Source of the DNA: Bacteroidota bacterium
GTDB lineage: Bacteria > Bacteroidota > Bacteroidia > JACCXN01
Direction: 5' to 3'
NCBI GenBank assembly: GCA_013696965.1
Contig: JACCXN010000009.1
Location: forward strand, 70,751 to 134,750
DNA length: 64,000 nucleotides
Shown here: positions 27,183 through 36,696 of the stretch, piece after piece
How positions within the stretch are numbered: the first letter of the stretch is position 1
How the letters are laid out: every line of letters starts with the position of its first letter
Notes under the pieces: model-generated
What the model was told of the DNA's origin: nothing
The model's database searches: none
The model's input: only the letters and a program-made list of their open reading frames with translations
Program-made: the position numbers and the translations under genes

Positions 27183-28475
27183 TTATAAATCATCCCCTTT
27201 AGCCCTGCCTAAATAAGTCATTACAGATCTAAAGCCAATATAACATTTTGCGGTATCTTGATATTCATAAGTACGGGTTCCATTTTGCAGGTAATATCCA
27301 ATATCTTTCCAGGAACCACCTCTAATAACTTTTCTTTTCAAGGTTTCAGCATCGGTATCTTTTGCATCATATTGATAATCCATGTTAAGGTCATGAGCAA
27401 AATTATATGCGGATTCATCAAAAGCATTGTTTGTCCATTCAGATACATTTCCTGACATACAAAACAAACCGTAATCATTTGGAGAGTATGAAGTTACCTT
27501 TACAGTATGAAATCCTCCATCATCAACATAATTACCTCTTAAAGGCTTGAAATTCCCAAGGAAGCAACCACGGCTGTTTCTAATATAAGGGCCGCCCCAA
27601 GGATATGGAGAAAGATCCAAACCACCTCTTGATGCATACTCCCACTCCGATTCTGTTGGCAATCTAAAATCCTGAACAAATGTGCTTCCAATAGAAGCCA
27701 AATAGCTATTGAACAATTGTGTTCTCCATATACAAAATGCGCGTGCTTGTTTCCAATTCACACCAACTACAGGATATTCATCAAAAGCAGGATGCCAAAA
27801 ATACATATTAGTCATTGGCTCATTAAAAGAATAAGTAAAATCATGAATCCAGGCAAGGGTATCAGGATAAACATTAATTATATCCTTTTTAATGAATACA
27901 GATCTGTCGGTTTTGCCTTGTTCACGATTTTCTCGCTTTGCTGCTTCACGCAAATCAATCCAATAATACTCAAAATCAAGTTTTCTGGTATCAATTTCTT
28001 TACGTCTGTAAAAACGCTCATTTTCCGGGTAAAACATATCAATGGTTGCTTCTCTAACTTCAGGTTTATCCCAACGCAATTTAGCATCCCAGTTAATATT
28101 TGGAGGGTCTATATCTTCTCCGTATTCATCAGTGGTAATTAAATATGTAGCTTCATCCTCCTCACCCATTAGCCTTCTTGCAATGGAATCTCTAACCCAA
28201 TACACGAATTGTCTGTATTCGTTATTTGTAATTTCTGTTTCATCCATATAAAATGCTTGAATAGAAACAGTTTTAGATTGTGCAGTTTGAGCATAAGGCA
28301 TATCCTGATCACTAGGGCCCATGTTATAACTTCCCATTGGAATATAAACCATTCCAAACGGATCGGGTTGAAACCAATCTTCACGACCCTGTACTCCGAC
28401 CAATTGGCCTTGATTAGGGTTACCGCATCCTGCGATAAGAGCAGCGCCAAATATAATTATGAGAATTTTTTTCAT
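27183..28475 (-). CDS. gldK: GldK/PorK, T9SS ring lipoprotein
   Basis: 430 residues with a lipoprotein signal (LIAGCGNP, C17) and a formylglycine-generating-enzyme-like fold: GMVYIPMGSYNMG, FYMDETEITNNEYRQFVYW, RLPTESEWEYASRGG, SGNVSEWTNNAF and VIRGGSWKD. The catalytic cysteines of true sulfatase activators are not conserved here, as in other GldK proteins, so the fold is structural. It is anchored in the outer membrane and forms a ring with GldN. It is preceded by an AGGGAAAG purine run and by porP/sprF. Confidence 0.95.
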   Translation of the reverse strand: MKKILIIIFGAALIAGCGNPNQGQLVGVQGREDWFQPDPFGMVYIPMGSYNMGPSDQDMPYAQTAQSKTVSIQAFYMDETEITNNEYRQFVYWVRDSIARRLMGEEDEATYLITTDEYGEDIDPPNINWDAKLRWDKPEVREATIDMFYPENERFYRRKEIDTRKLDFEYYWIDLREAAKRENREQGKTDRSVFIKKDIINVYPDTLAWIHDFTYSFNEPMTNMYFWHPAFDEYPVVGVNWKQARAFCIWRTQLFNSYLASIGSTFVQDFRLPTESEWEYASRGGLDLSPYPWGGPYIRNSRGCFLGNFKPLRGNYVDDGGFHTVKVTSYSPNDYGLFCMSGNVSEWTNNAFDESAYNFAHDLNMDYQYDAKDTDAETLKRKVIRGGSWKDIGYYLQNGTRTYEYQDTAKCYIGFRSVMTYLGRAKGDDL

Positions 28476-28609
28476 CTTTCCCTAGTTTAAGAATAAGTTC
28501 TCCATAAATCTTTCTTAGAAACAAAATCACCATACAATTAGTATGATGATTTATTACAAGTGAGATTTTTAACGGAGTATATTGTTTTTTGTTACAAAAA
28601 AATTAAAAT

Positions 28610-29572
28610 TTATAAAAATCTAACGTTCCGGTGTTTTGAAACTTTAGGTCTGTCAGGTATTATAAAGCAATAACCAAGCATAATTTCATGTGTATTAACT
28701 CTTTTATTGTTTTCGCCTGACCTAGCCATACCTGAAGTTGTGAAATCATATGCATATCCTATTTTCACCCCACTTTGATGCTGAAATCCCAGCAATACAA
28801 CAACAGCATCTTTCATACGATATGACAACCCCGCCCAAACCATTTTATTGTATAAAACATTCACATTTAAGTCTAATTGTGTGCTGGAAGCATCTGTTTT
28901 AATAAAAACAGATGGTTTAATATCTAATTCGTCAGTTAATCTTGCAGAATATCCTGCCATTATATAATAATGTCTTGCGAAGTCAAAATTTAAAGAATAA
29001 TTATTAGGGGCTGATCCTCCGATGGCATCTGCAGTAGATGCAGGAAGTCTTGTTGAAGATAGTCCTACATATAATTGTTCGCCAATGTTATAATACAATC
29101 CAAATGAAGCATCAAGTACCATATCACTTACACTTTCATTAGGAATAGATGAATCCTGAGTATAATCATCTATTGCTCTCCAGCTACCTTTAATTGCGTG
29201 AGATATAAAACCTACATTGGCTCCTATTCCCAAAATACCATTACCAAGTGCAAGTCTGTATGCATAGCCAAAATTCACAATACTGGTATTAAAAAACCCA
29301 ATTTTATCTTGCATTACATTTAATCCAACCCCTCCACGAAGCATTTTAACTGGGGCATCCACACTAAGAAGAAAGGTTTTTGGAGCTCCATCCCCAAAGC
29401 CTGCCCACTGTTGTCTTCCCAGTAGAGTTGCACAAATGGCATTACTACTGCCCGCATAACCAGGATTAATTGCAAGTTTGTTAAACATGTTTTGACTGAA
29501 TTGGGCATCTTGTTGAGAATAGCCAATTGCCGTTGAAAATAGAAGTGACAAAGAGATAATTATTTTCTTCAT
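28610..29572 (-). CDS. PorP/SprF-family T9SS outer membrane protein
   Basis: 320 residues with a signal peptide (ending TAIGYSQ) and the family pattern from residue 21: QDAQFSQNMFNKLAINPGYAGSS, RQQWAGF, GGVGLNVMQDKIG, then a 14-strand-type barrel ending in HEIMLGYCFIIP. PorP/SprF proteins bind PorK/GldK or the SprB-type cargo at the outer membrane. Position directly upstream of gldK is the conserved PorP arrangement. The final residues (PKVSKHRNVRFL) are basic and end in Phe-Leu. Confidence 0.92.
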   Translation of the reverse strand: MKKIIISLSLLFSTAIGYSQQDAQFSQNMFNKLAINPGYAGSSNAICATLLGRQQWAGFGDGAPKTFLLSVDAPVKMLRGGVGLNVMQDKIGFFNTSIVNFGYAYRLALGNGILGIGANVGFISHAIKGSWRAIDDYTQDSSIPNESVSDMVLDASFGLYYNIGEQLYVGLSSTRLPASTADAIGGSAPNNYSLNFDFARHYYIMAGYSARLTDELDIKPSVFIKTDASSTQLDLNVNVLYNKMVWAGLSYRMKDAVVVLLGFQHQSGVKIGYAYDFTTSGMARSGENNKRVNTHEIMLGYCFIIPDRPKVSKHRNVRFL

Positions 29573-29714
29573 ATATTATATTTATCTTGTTTTAATGATT
29601 TTATAGGCACTCCTACACCCTACTATACACAAATAAGGTTGCTAAAATAGATATAATAAATTTCTAAAAAAAATTTTTTTAATAATTAATTGTTAATAAC
29701 ATCTAAAAAGTTGG

Positions 29715-30878
29715 CTAACTTAGTTTCAAATAGGTGGTCCACCATCTATCTGGCATTTCATCATTACAGGCAACTTGATAGTCTTTATAGGAACATGGAA
29801 CTAAATGATGCCTACTGTATTTAACTTTTTTATTTACAGGAAAAGGCACATCCATCCACCATCGATCACTTTTATTGCTTTTATAAAAAATAATTTCGTG
29901 TTTATTGTCCTTTATTGCAACCCTGTATTTTAAATAATCTGATTTTTCACCGATTGGAAAATCCTTTTTCCGGTTACAGTATCCATCAATAAAATACCAA
30001 ATCATTTGTGAGACTAAATGTGCAGTTTGGTTGTTAATATCGTTTAATGGATTGATCTCATAAAAACCAATTGAAGTAAGTTTGTCGCTCATTCCGGCAT
30101 ACCTGGAAATCTGGCAAGCCTCCTCTCCATAAAAACCATTAGGTGTAGATGATTTACATCCTGGAGCATCTGAATATCTAACTGAAGAAATATCAAAACT
30201 TAATATATCTGCATTCCTTATTACCGGTTCAACTTCCTCAAAGTTATCTCTTACCTGTCCAAGTCTATGTGCATCGAAATTCAGTTTGGCCATTAATTCA
30301 AGCAGATTTTGATCCACCAAATAGGATTGGTAACCTACATTGCTGTAATTAAACAAATAATTTGGTTCATGAAGAATAATCTGACTTAAATAGGACCTGG
30401 AGTTCAAATCGCCTTCAACAGGACCCAGATCAAATGAAGAATCAATAGTGACAATGTTTACTGTCTGTTCAAGATTTTCATATGCCAGGTAATTGGCATA
30501 GGTAAGATCTTGTCCCCCACCTATGATTAGTGGCATTATATTGTTTTTTATTAAAAATGAAATAGCACTTGATAGGGCATAATAAGTATCTTCTACAGTA
30601 TGTCCAGCACTTATATTTCCAAGATCAATAATACTTGCAAGATGATTTGCACCTGGATAAAGCTTGTAAAGGCTATTTCTAACTGCATCCGGAGCCTGGG
30701 AACAACCTAGGTTATCAATTGATCGCCTGTCTTCATTTACCCCAATTATTGCAATTTTACAACCAGAAACATCAGGAAAATCAAGTCCATTGTTAAAAAG
30801 GGTTAAAGAACCGATAGTTCCAGGTGAAAAGTTGATGTTTTGGAGCTTTATTGGCTCAAAAAATATTGAAATATCCAT
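29715..30878 (-). CDS. Arginase/formimidoylglutamase-family protein lacking metal ligands
   Basis: 387 residues with the ureohydrolase fold, but all three metal-binding motifs are altered. GGGHE of HutG-type enzymes reads GGGQD here (Q123), DAHFD reads DSSFD (S148), and the final DxD reads DIS (S231). Thus two His and one Asp ligand of the binuclear manganese site are missing, and I predict no hydrolase activity. What it binds is unknown. It sits 13 bases after topA on the same strand and 142 bases before porP/sprF. This topA-arginase-T9SS context looks conserved in Bacteroidota, as far as I recall. Confidence 0.85.
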   Translation of the reverse strand: MDISIFFEPIKLQNINFSPGTIGSLTLFNNGLDFPDVSGCKIAIIGVNEDRRSIDNLGCSQAPDAVRNSLYKLYPGANHLASIIDLGNISAGHTVEDTYYALSSAISFLIKNNIMPLIIGGGQDLTYANYLAYENLEQTVNIVTIDSSFDLGPVEGDLNSRSYLSQIILHEPNYLFNYSNVGYQSYLVDQNLLELMAKLNFDAHRLGQVRDNFEEVEPVIRNADILSFDISSVRYSDAPGCKSSTPNGFYGEEACQISRYAGMSDKLTSIGFYEINPLNDINNQTAHLVSQMIWYFIDGYCNRKKDFPIGEKSDYLKYRVAIKDNKHEIIFYKSNKSDRWWMDVPFPVNKKVKYSRHHLVPCSYKDYQVACNDEMPDRWWTTYLKLS

Positions 30879-30891
30879 TTGTTCAATTCAA

Positions 30892-33270
30892 TCATTTTAT
30901 TTTTGCCACCGAAGCCTTGGCTTTTGGTTTTGCTTTAACAGGAACTTTTGTTTTTGCTGCTGCTTTTGCCTTTCCTTTAAACTTAGGAGCTGGTGCCTCT
31001 GCTGCTATTTTTAAACACTCTTCCAATGTAAGTGAAGTTGGCTCTTTTTCTTTAGGAATTTTAAAGTTGTTTTTTCCAATGGATATATATGGGCCCCATC
31101 GTCCATTTAAAATCTGAACTTCTTTATTTGCATCAAAGGTTTTAATAACTTTTTCTTTGTCTGCTTTTCTTTTCGCTTCAATTAATTCAATTGCTCTATC
31201 CTGTTCGATAGAATAAGGATCATCTTCTTTTTTTAAAGAATAAAAAGCACTTTTATGTTTAATATATGGCCCAAATCTGCCAATACTAACAGTCATCTCG
31301 TTATCTTCAAATTGCCCTATTTGCCTTGGCAGCTTAAACAATTCAAGAGCATCTTCAAGTGAAATTTGTTCCAATCTCTGATTAGGTCTTAGACCTGCAT
31401 ACTTTGGTTTTTCTTCTCCCTCTATGGATTCTCCCAATTGCACAATAGGCCCAAATCTTCCAATCCTTGCATAAACAGGCTTGCCACTTACCGGATCGAT
31501 TCCTAATTTTCTTTCTCCTGAAGCTCTCTCTGATGTTTCCAGTGTGACTTCCACTGCTTTATGGAAGTTTTTATAAAAGGAGTCAATCATTTTATTCCAT
31601 TCGATTTGTCCTTCCGCTATTTCATCAAATTCCTTTTCAACTTTGGCTGTAAAATTATAATCCAAAATGTTTTTAAAATGCTCAACAAGAAAATCCGTTA
31701 CCACCATACCAATATCAGTAGGAAATAATTTATTTTTCTCAGCTCCGGTAATTTCAGTTAATGTTTCCTTTTTAATATTATTGCTTGATAAAGTAAGGGA
31801 GCGATATGACCTTTCCACTCCTTCTCTTTCTTCTTTAATAACATAACCTCTTTTTTGAACAGTAGAAATTGTGGGAGCATAGGTTGATGGACGTCCTATT
31901 CCTAATTCCTCTAGTTTTTTTACAAGACTAGCTTCAGTATATCTAGCAGGGTGATGAGTAAACCTTTGAATTGCAGTAATTTGCTTTAAATTCAGCTTCT
32001 CACCAGTTTTTAAAGGAGGCAACATTCCACTTTGTGCTTCCTCTTCCTCTTCATCAGTTGATTCAAAATACACTTTTAAAAACCCATCGAATTTCAGCAC
32101 TTCCCCCTCCGCAATAAGTTTTTCCTGGTTGGTTGAAATATTTATTGTTGCAGTAGTTTTTTCAAGTTGAGCATCACTCATTTGGGAAGAAATAGTTCTT
32201 TTCCAAATCATTTCATACAATCTTTGTTCAGATGAATCACCTTTAACAGAATGGTTATTCATATAAGTTGGACGGATTGCCTCATGAGCCTCTTGTGCTC
32301 CTTTTGCTTTAGTTTTATACTGTCTTATCTGAACATATTCTTTGCCATATGAACTAATGATTTCCTCTTTGGCTGCCGAAATTGCAGTATCCGATAAATT
32401 CACAGAATCGGTTCTCATATAGGTAATTTTACCCGATTCATATAATTTCTGTGCAACCACCATTGTTTGGGCGACAGAAAATCCCAGTTTACGACTGGCT
32501 TCCTGTTGAAGTGTTGATGTTGTAAATGGAGCAGATGGTGATTTTTTCGCAGGCCGTGTTTCAAGTTTCTCAATAATAAAATCAGCATTTACACATTCTT
32601 TCAAAAACTCTTCTGCTAATTGTTCGGTTGAAAAGCGTTTTGGATGTTCGGCCTTAAGAACAGAATGTCCTCCAACTTCAAAATTTGCTGTTACTTTAAA
32701 GGCAGAAGTGGATTTAAAATCCATTATGGCTCTTTCTCTTTCCACAATAAGTCGCACTGCAACAGATTGAACACGTCCTGCTGAAAGAGAAGGCTTAACT
32801 TTTTTCCATAAAACTGGTGAAATTTCAAAACCAACCAATCTATCCAGGATTCTTCTTGCTTGTTGGGCATCAACAAGATTTTTATCAATATTTCTTGGTT
32901 GTTCAATTGCCCTCAATATTGCTGGTTTTGTAATTTCGTGAAACACTATCCTTTTCGTTTTAGAATCACTTAGTTTCAGCGTTTCAAACAAATGCCATGA
33001 AATGGCTTCCCCCTCACGGTCCTCATCCGTTGCTAGCCAAACCATTTCTGCACCTTTTGCGAGTTTTTTCAATTCTGCAATTACGTCCTTTTTGTCGGGC
33101 ATAACCTCATATTGTGGCTCGAAATTGTTTTCAACATCTATCGCTAATCCTTTCTTTGCTAAATCTCTAACATGTCCGTATGATGATTTAACTTGAAAAT
33201 CTTTCCCAAGGAATCCTTCAATAGTTTTAGCTTTAGCAGGGGACTCTACAATTACCAGATTTTTTGCCAT
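30892..33270 (-). CDS. topA: DNA topoisomerase I
   Basis: 792 residues. It relaxes negative supercoils by single-strand passage. Toprim domain 1-120 with VESPAKAKTIEGFLG and TDEDREGEAI; catalytic Tyr284 in ITYMRTDSVNLS; TopoI C-repeat units such as GRFGPIVQLGES and GRFGPYIKHKSAFYS after residue 600. The zinc fingers of the Escherichia enzyme are absent. The last 40 residues are basic and Ala/Lys-rich (KAKAAAKTKVPVKAKPKAK), a likely DNA-binding tail. It is the upstream gene of a pair with the arginase-family gene. Confidence 0.97.
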   Translation of the reverse strand: MAKNLVIVESPAKAKTIEGFLGKDFQVKSSYGHVRDLAKKGLAIDVENNFEPQYEVMPDKKDVIAELKKLAKGAEMVWLATDEDREGEAISWHLFETLKLSDSKTKRIVFHEITKPAILRAIEQPRNIDKNLVDAQQARRILDRLVGFEISPVLWKKVKPSLSAGRVQSVAVRLIVERERAIMDFKSTSAFKVTANFEVGGHSVLKAEHPKRFSTEQLAEEFLKECVNADFIIEKLETRPAKKSPSAPFTTSTLQQEASRKLGFSVAQTMVVAQKLYESGKITYMRTDSVNLSDTAISAAKEEIISSYGKEYVQIRQYKTKAKGAQEAHEAIRPTYMNNHSVKGDSSEQRLYEMIWKRTISSQMSDAQLEKTTATINISTNQEKLIAEGEVLKFDGFLKVYFESTDEEEEEAQSGMLPPLKTGEKLNLKQITAIQRFTHHPARYTEASLVKKLEELGIGRPSTYAPTISTVQKRGYVIKEEREGVERSYRSLTLSSNNIKKETLTEITGAEKNKLFPTDIGMVVTDFLVEHFKNILDYNFTAKVEKEFDEIAEGQIEWNKMIDSFYKNFHKAVEVTLETSERASGERKLGIDPVSGKPVYARIGRFGPIVQLGESIEGEEKPKYAGLRPNQRLEQISLEDALELFKLPRQIGQFEDNEMTVSIGRFGPYIKHKSAFYSLKKEDDPYSIEQDRAIELIEAKRKADKEKVIKTFDANKEVQILNGRWGPYISIGKNNFKIPKEKEPTSLTLEECLKIAAEAPAPKFKGKAKAAAKTKVPVKAKPKAKASVAKIK

Positions 33271-33461
33271 ATAGTATTATATTTATTATCAATCAACACT
33301 TTTCCTGTTTTGAAATTAACCGCAAAGTAAAGGAAAAGTAAAAGTTATTTCCAAATAATAATTTTATTTTAACCATTGAAAGTGCTGAAATTTGCATTAA
33401 CAATAGCACAGAGGGGAATAAAAACGTTTTCAATATATGTCATTTTGTCACCATCTTTTTT

Positions 33462-33469
33462 TAACTTTG
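33462..33469 (+). promoter_or_regulatory. Possible -7 element of miaB
   Basis: TAACTTTG matches TAnnTTTG. A TTTG lies at 33444-33447 (spacer 14, shorter than usual). The ATG is 34 bases downstream. Confidence 0.35.
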
Positions 33470-33503
33470 CCACTCTTTTATCTAAATTAGTAAATATTTT
33501 CAA

Positions 33504-34913
33504 ATGATTTTGCCAGATAATAAAATAATTGACGAAAAGAAACAAGGGGAAGTTCTAAGCATCGCATCCTCAGTGAAACAAGGAGGGAAAAAATTTTACC
33601 TTGAAAGTTATGGTTGTGCAATGAATTTTTCAGATAGTGAAATTGTAGCTTCAATATTAATACAGCAAGGATTTTCAACAACCAATATTGCAGATGAATC
33701 AGATGTTATATTTATAAATACTTGCGCAATAAGGGATAATGCCGAATTAAAGATTCGTAACCGTTTAAGGCAATTCAATGCTTTAAAAAAACAAAGGCCT
33801 TCTTTAATAATCGGAGTATTAGGTTGTATGGCTGAGCGCATTAAATCAAAATTGCTGGAAGAAGAAAAGCTTGTAGATATTGTGGTTGGCCCGGATGCAT
33901 ATCGTGATTTACCAAACCTTATTGAAACTGTGGAGACTGGACAAAAAGCTGTAAATGTACTTTTGTCAAGAGAGGAAACATATGCAGATATAAGCCCTGT
34001 AAGATTAGGAAGCAATGGAATTTCAGCATATATATCAATAATGCGGGGATGCGACAACATGTGTTCCTTTTGTGTAGTACCTTTTACTCGTGGCCGAGAG
34101 AGAAGCAGGGATGCTTTTTCTATTGTAAATGAGGCGATGGATTTAGTTAGTAAAGGTTATAAGGAAGTTACTCTTTTAGGTCAGAATGTGGATTCCTACA
34201 AATGGAAGAATGAAGTAAATGAAAAAACAATAAATTTTAGTGCCTTACTAGAAATGGTTGCAATGGTAAGTCCGGAATTAAGGGTTCGGTTTTCAACTTC
34301 TCACCCAAAAGATATGGGAGATGATGTATTGGAGGTTATTTCAAAGTATGAAAACATTTGTAAACATATTCATTTACCTGTACAATCAGGCAATACTGAA
34401 TTGCTTGAAAAAATGAACAGAGGATATAGTCGAGAATGGTACATGGAAAGAATTCATTCTATAAGAAAAATTATACCTAATTGTGCTATTACCACTGACA
34501 TTATTACAGGATTTAGTTCAGAAACCCAGGATCAGCATAGAGATACTTTATCTCTCATGGAATATGTAAAATACGAATTTGCATATATGTATAAATATTC
34601 TGAGCGACCAAATACACTGGCAGAAAGAAAATTCAAAGATGATGTTCCTGAAGCTTTAAAAGCAGAAAGATTAAATGGGATAATAGAATTGCAGCATGCC
34701 CACTCTTTAGAAAGAAACGAATTAAACATTGGCAAAATTTTTAAAGTTCTTGTGGATGGTGAGTCCAAAAGATCAAAAAGCGATTTTTCAGGCAGGACAA
34801 GCCAAAACAGCACAGTTATTTTTCCAAGAAAGAATTACGCACCAGGTGATTATGTAATGGTAAAAGTAACAAGTTGTACCTCGGGTACATTAATTGGACA
34901 AATTGATGAGTAA
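33504..34913 (+). CDS. miaB: tRNA-2-methylthio-N6-dimethylallyladenosine synthase MiaB
   Basis: 469 residues. It adds a methylthio group to i6A37 of tRNA by radical SAM chemistry. The N-terminal UPF0004 domain supplies an iron-sulfur cluster (C38, C74, C108); the radical SAM motif GCDNMCSFC (C183, C187, C190) follows; a C-terminal TRAM domain spans about 400-467. [10 protein letters not shown] and HLPVQSGN are typical MiaB sequences. First gene of a plus-strand run of seven to groEL. The order is typical in Bacteroidota, as far as I recall. Confidence 0.97.
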   Translation: MILPDNKIIDEKKQGEVLSIASSVKQGGKKFYLESYGCAMNFSDSEIVASILIQQGFSTTNIADESDVIFINTCAIRDNAELKIRNRLRQFNALKKQRPSLIIGVLGCMAERIKSKLLEEEKLVDIVVGPDAYRDLPNLIETVETGQKAVNVLLSREETYADISPVRLGSNGISAYISIMRGCDNMCSFCVVPFTRGRERSRDAFSIVNEAMDLVSKGYKEVTLLGQNVDSYKWKNEVNEKTINFSALLEMVAMVSPELRVRFSTSHPKDMGDDVLEVISKYENICKHIHLPVQSGNTELLEKMNRGYSREWYMERIHSIRKIIPNCAITTDIITGFSSETQDQHRDTLSLMEYVKYEFAYMYKYSERPNTLAERKFKDDVPEALKAERLNGIIELQHAHSLERNELNIGKIFKVLVDGESKRSKSDFSGRTSQNSTVIFPRKNYAPGDYVMVKVTSCTSGTLIGQIDE

Positions 34914-34930
34914 TTTAAACTGGTACTAAA

Positions 34931-36169
34931 ATGACTATTCAACAGGTTAAGCAACGATTTGGAATAATAGGAGATAGTCCTTTATTAAATAGGGCAATTG
35001 ATATAGCCATGCAGGTAGCTCCCACAGATCTATCAGTACTTATAACAGGTGAGAGCGGAACAGGGAAGGAAGCAATGCCTCAAATCATTCATCAATTAAG
35101 TACAAGAAAACACGGGCCTTATATTGCGGTTAATTGTGGGGCCATACCAGAGGGAACAATAGATTCAGAACTTTTTGGTCATGAAAAAGGTTCTTTCACA
35201 GGTGCACATGAGGCAAGAAAAGGGTATTTTGAGGTTGCAAATGGTGGTACTATCTTTATGGATGAAGTAGCTGAACTACCGCTTCAAACTCAGGCAAGAT
35301 TTTTAAGAGTGCTTGAATCAGGGGAATTTATACGAGTAGGCTCTTCAAAGGTATTAAAAACCAACGTAAGGATAGTTGCAGCCACGAATGTTAAAATTCC
35401 TGATGCAATTCAAAAGGGTAAATTTCGTGAAGATCTTTATTACAGGTTAAATACAGTACCCATAATTGTTCCTGCTCTTAAAGAAAGGAAAGAGGATATT
35501 CACTTGCTTTTTAGAAAATTCGCAACAGATTTTGCAGATAAATATAAAATGCCTCCCATTAAACTGGATAATAAGGCAAAGGAAATTCTAATTAATTATC
35601 CCTGGCCTGGAAATATTAGGCAATTAAAAAACGTTACTGAACAAGTTTCAATAATTGAAAAGACAAGAGAAATCAATGCTGAACAACTCTTAATATACTT
35701 GCCGCAAGATACTATCAGTAAGCTTCCTGCCCTTTATAAGGGGGAAGGATCAGCTTCAGAATTTTCTGAACGTGACATATTATATAAAGTACTTTTTGAT
35801 ATGCGAAGGGATATTACTGATTTGAAAAATTTAGTCTTTGAAATTATTCAGCGCGATGGTATAACAAAGGAATTACGAGAGAGTCATGCAGGAATAATAA
35901 ATAAGTTGTCTTCTGAACAACATGGTGAACCTTCTGAAGAACCCTCAATTCATTACCCTGTTTACAATCATGATGCCAGGCAAGTTGAAGAAGAAGAAAA
36001 TGAACATGAAGTTGTGGAAGAAGAATCTTTATCACTGGAGGAAACTGAAATCGGACTAATAAAAAAGGCTCTTATAAAAAATAAAGGAAAAAGAAAAAAT
36101 GCAGCCAAGGAACTTGGAATATCGGAGAGGACCTTATACAGGAAAATTAAAGAATACGGAATAATTTAA
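34931..36169 (+). CDS. Sigma-54-dependent transcriptional activator
   Basis: 412 residues with no N-terminal sensory domain. The AAA+ domain begins almost at once: GESGTGKE (40-47), HEKGSFTGAHEARKGYFE (the sigma-54 contact loop reads GSFTGA instead of the common GAFTGA), GGTIFMDEVAELP, RLNTVPI. A linker with acidic runs (EEEENEHEVVEEE) and a Fis-type HTH (ALIKNKGKRKNAAKELGISERTLYRKIKEYGII) end the protein. It activates sigma-54 promoters. Without a receiver it may be controlled by expression or a partner. It is 17 bases after miaB and 11 bases before lptE, so it may regulate envelope or chaperone genes nearby. Confidence 0.92.
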   Translation: MTIQQVKQRFGIIGDSPLLNRAIDIAMQVAPTDLSVLITGESGTGKEAMPQIIHQLSTRKHGPYIAVNCGAIPEGTIDSELFGHEKGSFTGAHEARKGYFEVANGGTIFMDEVAELPLQTQARFLRVLESGEFIRVGSSKVLKTNVRIVAATNVKIPDAIQKGKFREDLYYRLNTVPIIVPALKERKEDIHLLFRKFATDFADKYKMPPIKLDNKAKEILINYPWPGNIRQLKNVTEQVSIIEKTREINAEQLLIYLPQDTISKLPALYKGEGSASEFSERDILYKVLFDMRRDITDLKNLVFEIIQRDGITKELRESHAGIINKLSSEQHGEPSEEPSIHYPVYNHDARQVEEEENEHEVVEEESLSLEETEIGLIKKALIKNKGKRKNAAKELGISERTLYRKIKEYGII

Positions 36170-36180
36170 ATTATAAAGCT

Positions 36181-36696
36181 TTGGTTAACAATTCTCTCAA
36201 AATAATTTTTGTGATTTTATTAGGATTTGTGGTTTCCTGTAAAATGAATTATTCATTTACTGGAGCATCTATTGCCCCTGATGTAAAAACCGTTTCAATT
36301 CAATACTTTCCGAATTATGCCCCCTTGGCTCAACCCTTATTAAGCCAGGAATTTACAGAGTCGTTACGGAATATTTTTTTAAGTCAGACGAACCTTAATT
36401 TAGTGGAAAAAAACGGTCATTTGCATTTTGAGGGAGCAATAACCGGATATAGCACCACACCTGTTGCCATTCAAGGCGGTGAAATTTCTCAGGCAGCTTA
36501 TAACAGGTTAACTATAACAGTAAATGTAAAATTCATCAATACAAAAGATGAAAATCAAAACTTTGAAACCTCCTTTAACCGATTCACAGATTATGATGCC
36601 AGCAGAAATTTATCAGATGTGGAAATGGTGCTAATTAAAGAGATTAATGATCAATTGGTTCAGGATATATTTAATAAGGCTGTAAGTAACTGGTAG
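36181..36696 (+). CDS. lptE: LptE-family LPS-assembly lipoprotein
   Basis: 171 residues with a TTG start at 36181. Lipoprotein signal with Cys at about residue 20 (GFVVSCKMNY). The mature part (YSFTGASIAPDVKTVSIQYFPN, LRNIFLSQTNLNLVEKNGHLHFEGAITGYSTTP) is the alpha/beta pattern of LptE, the plug of the LptD pore that places LPS in the outer membrane. The start codon is weak, so this gene is probably coupled to the upstream activator gene. The family is well supported by sequence and by position ahead of secG-groESL. Confidence 0.88.
   Translation: MVNNSLKIIFVILLGFVVSCKMNYSFTGASIAPDVKTVSIQYFPNYAPLAQPLLSQEFTESLRNIFLSQTNLNLVEKNGHLHFEGAITGYSTTPVAIQGGEISQAAYNRLTITVNVKFINTKDENQNFETSFNRFTDYDASRNLSDVEMVLIKEINDQLVQDIFNKAVSNW

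Noticed and set aside
27183-28475. GldK as an active formylglycine-generating enzyme
   Set aside because: The fold matches, but known GldK proteins are structural and I see no catalytic Cys pair. The operon context decides the call.
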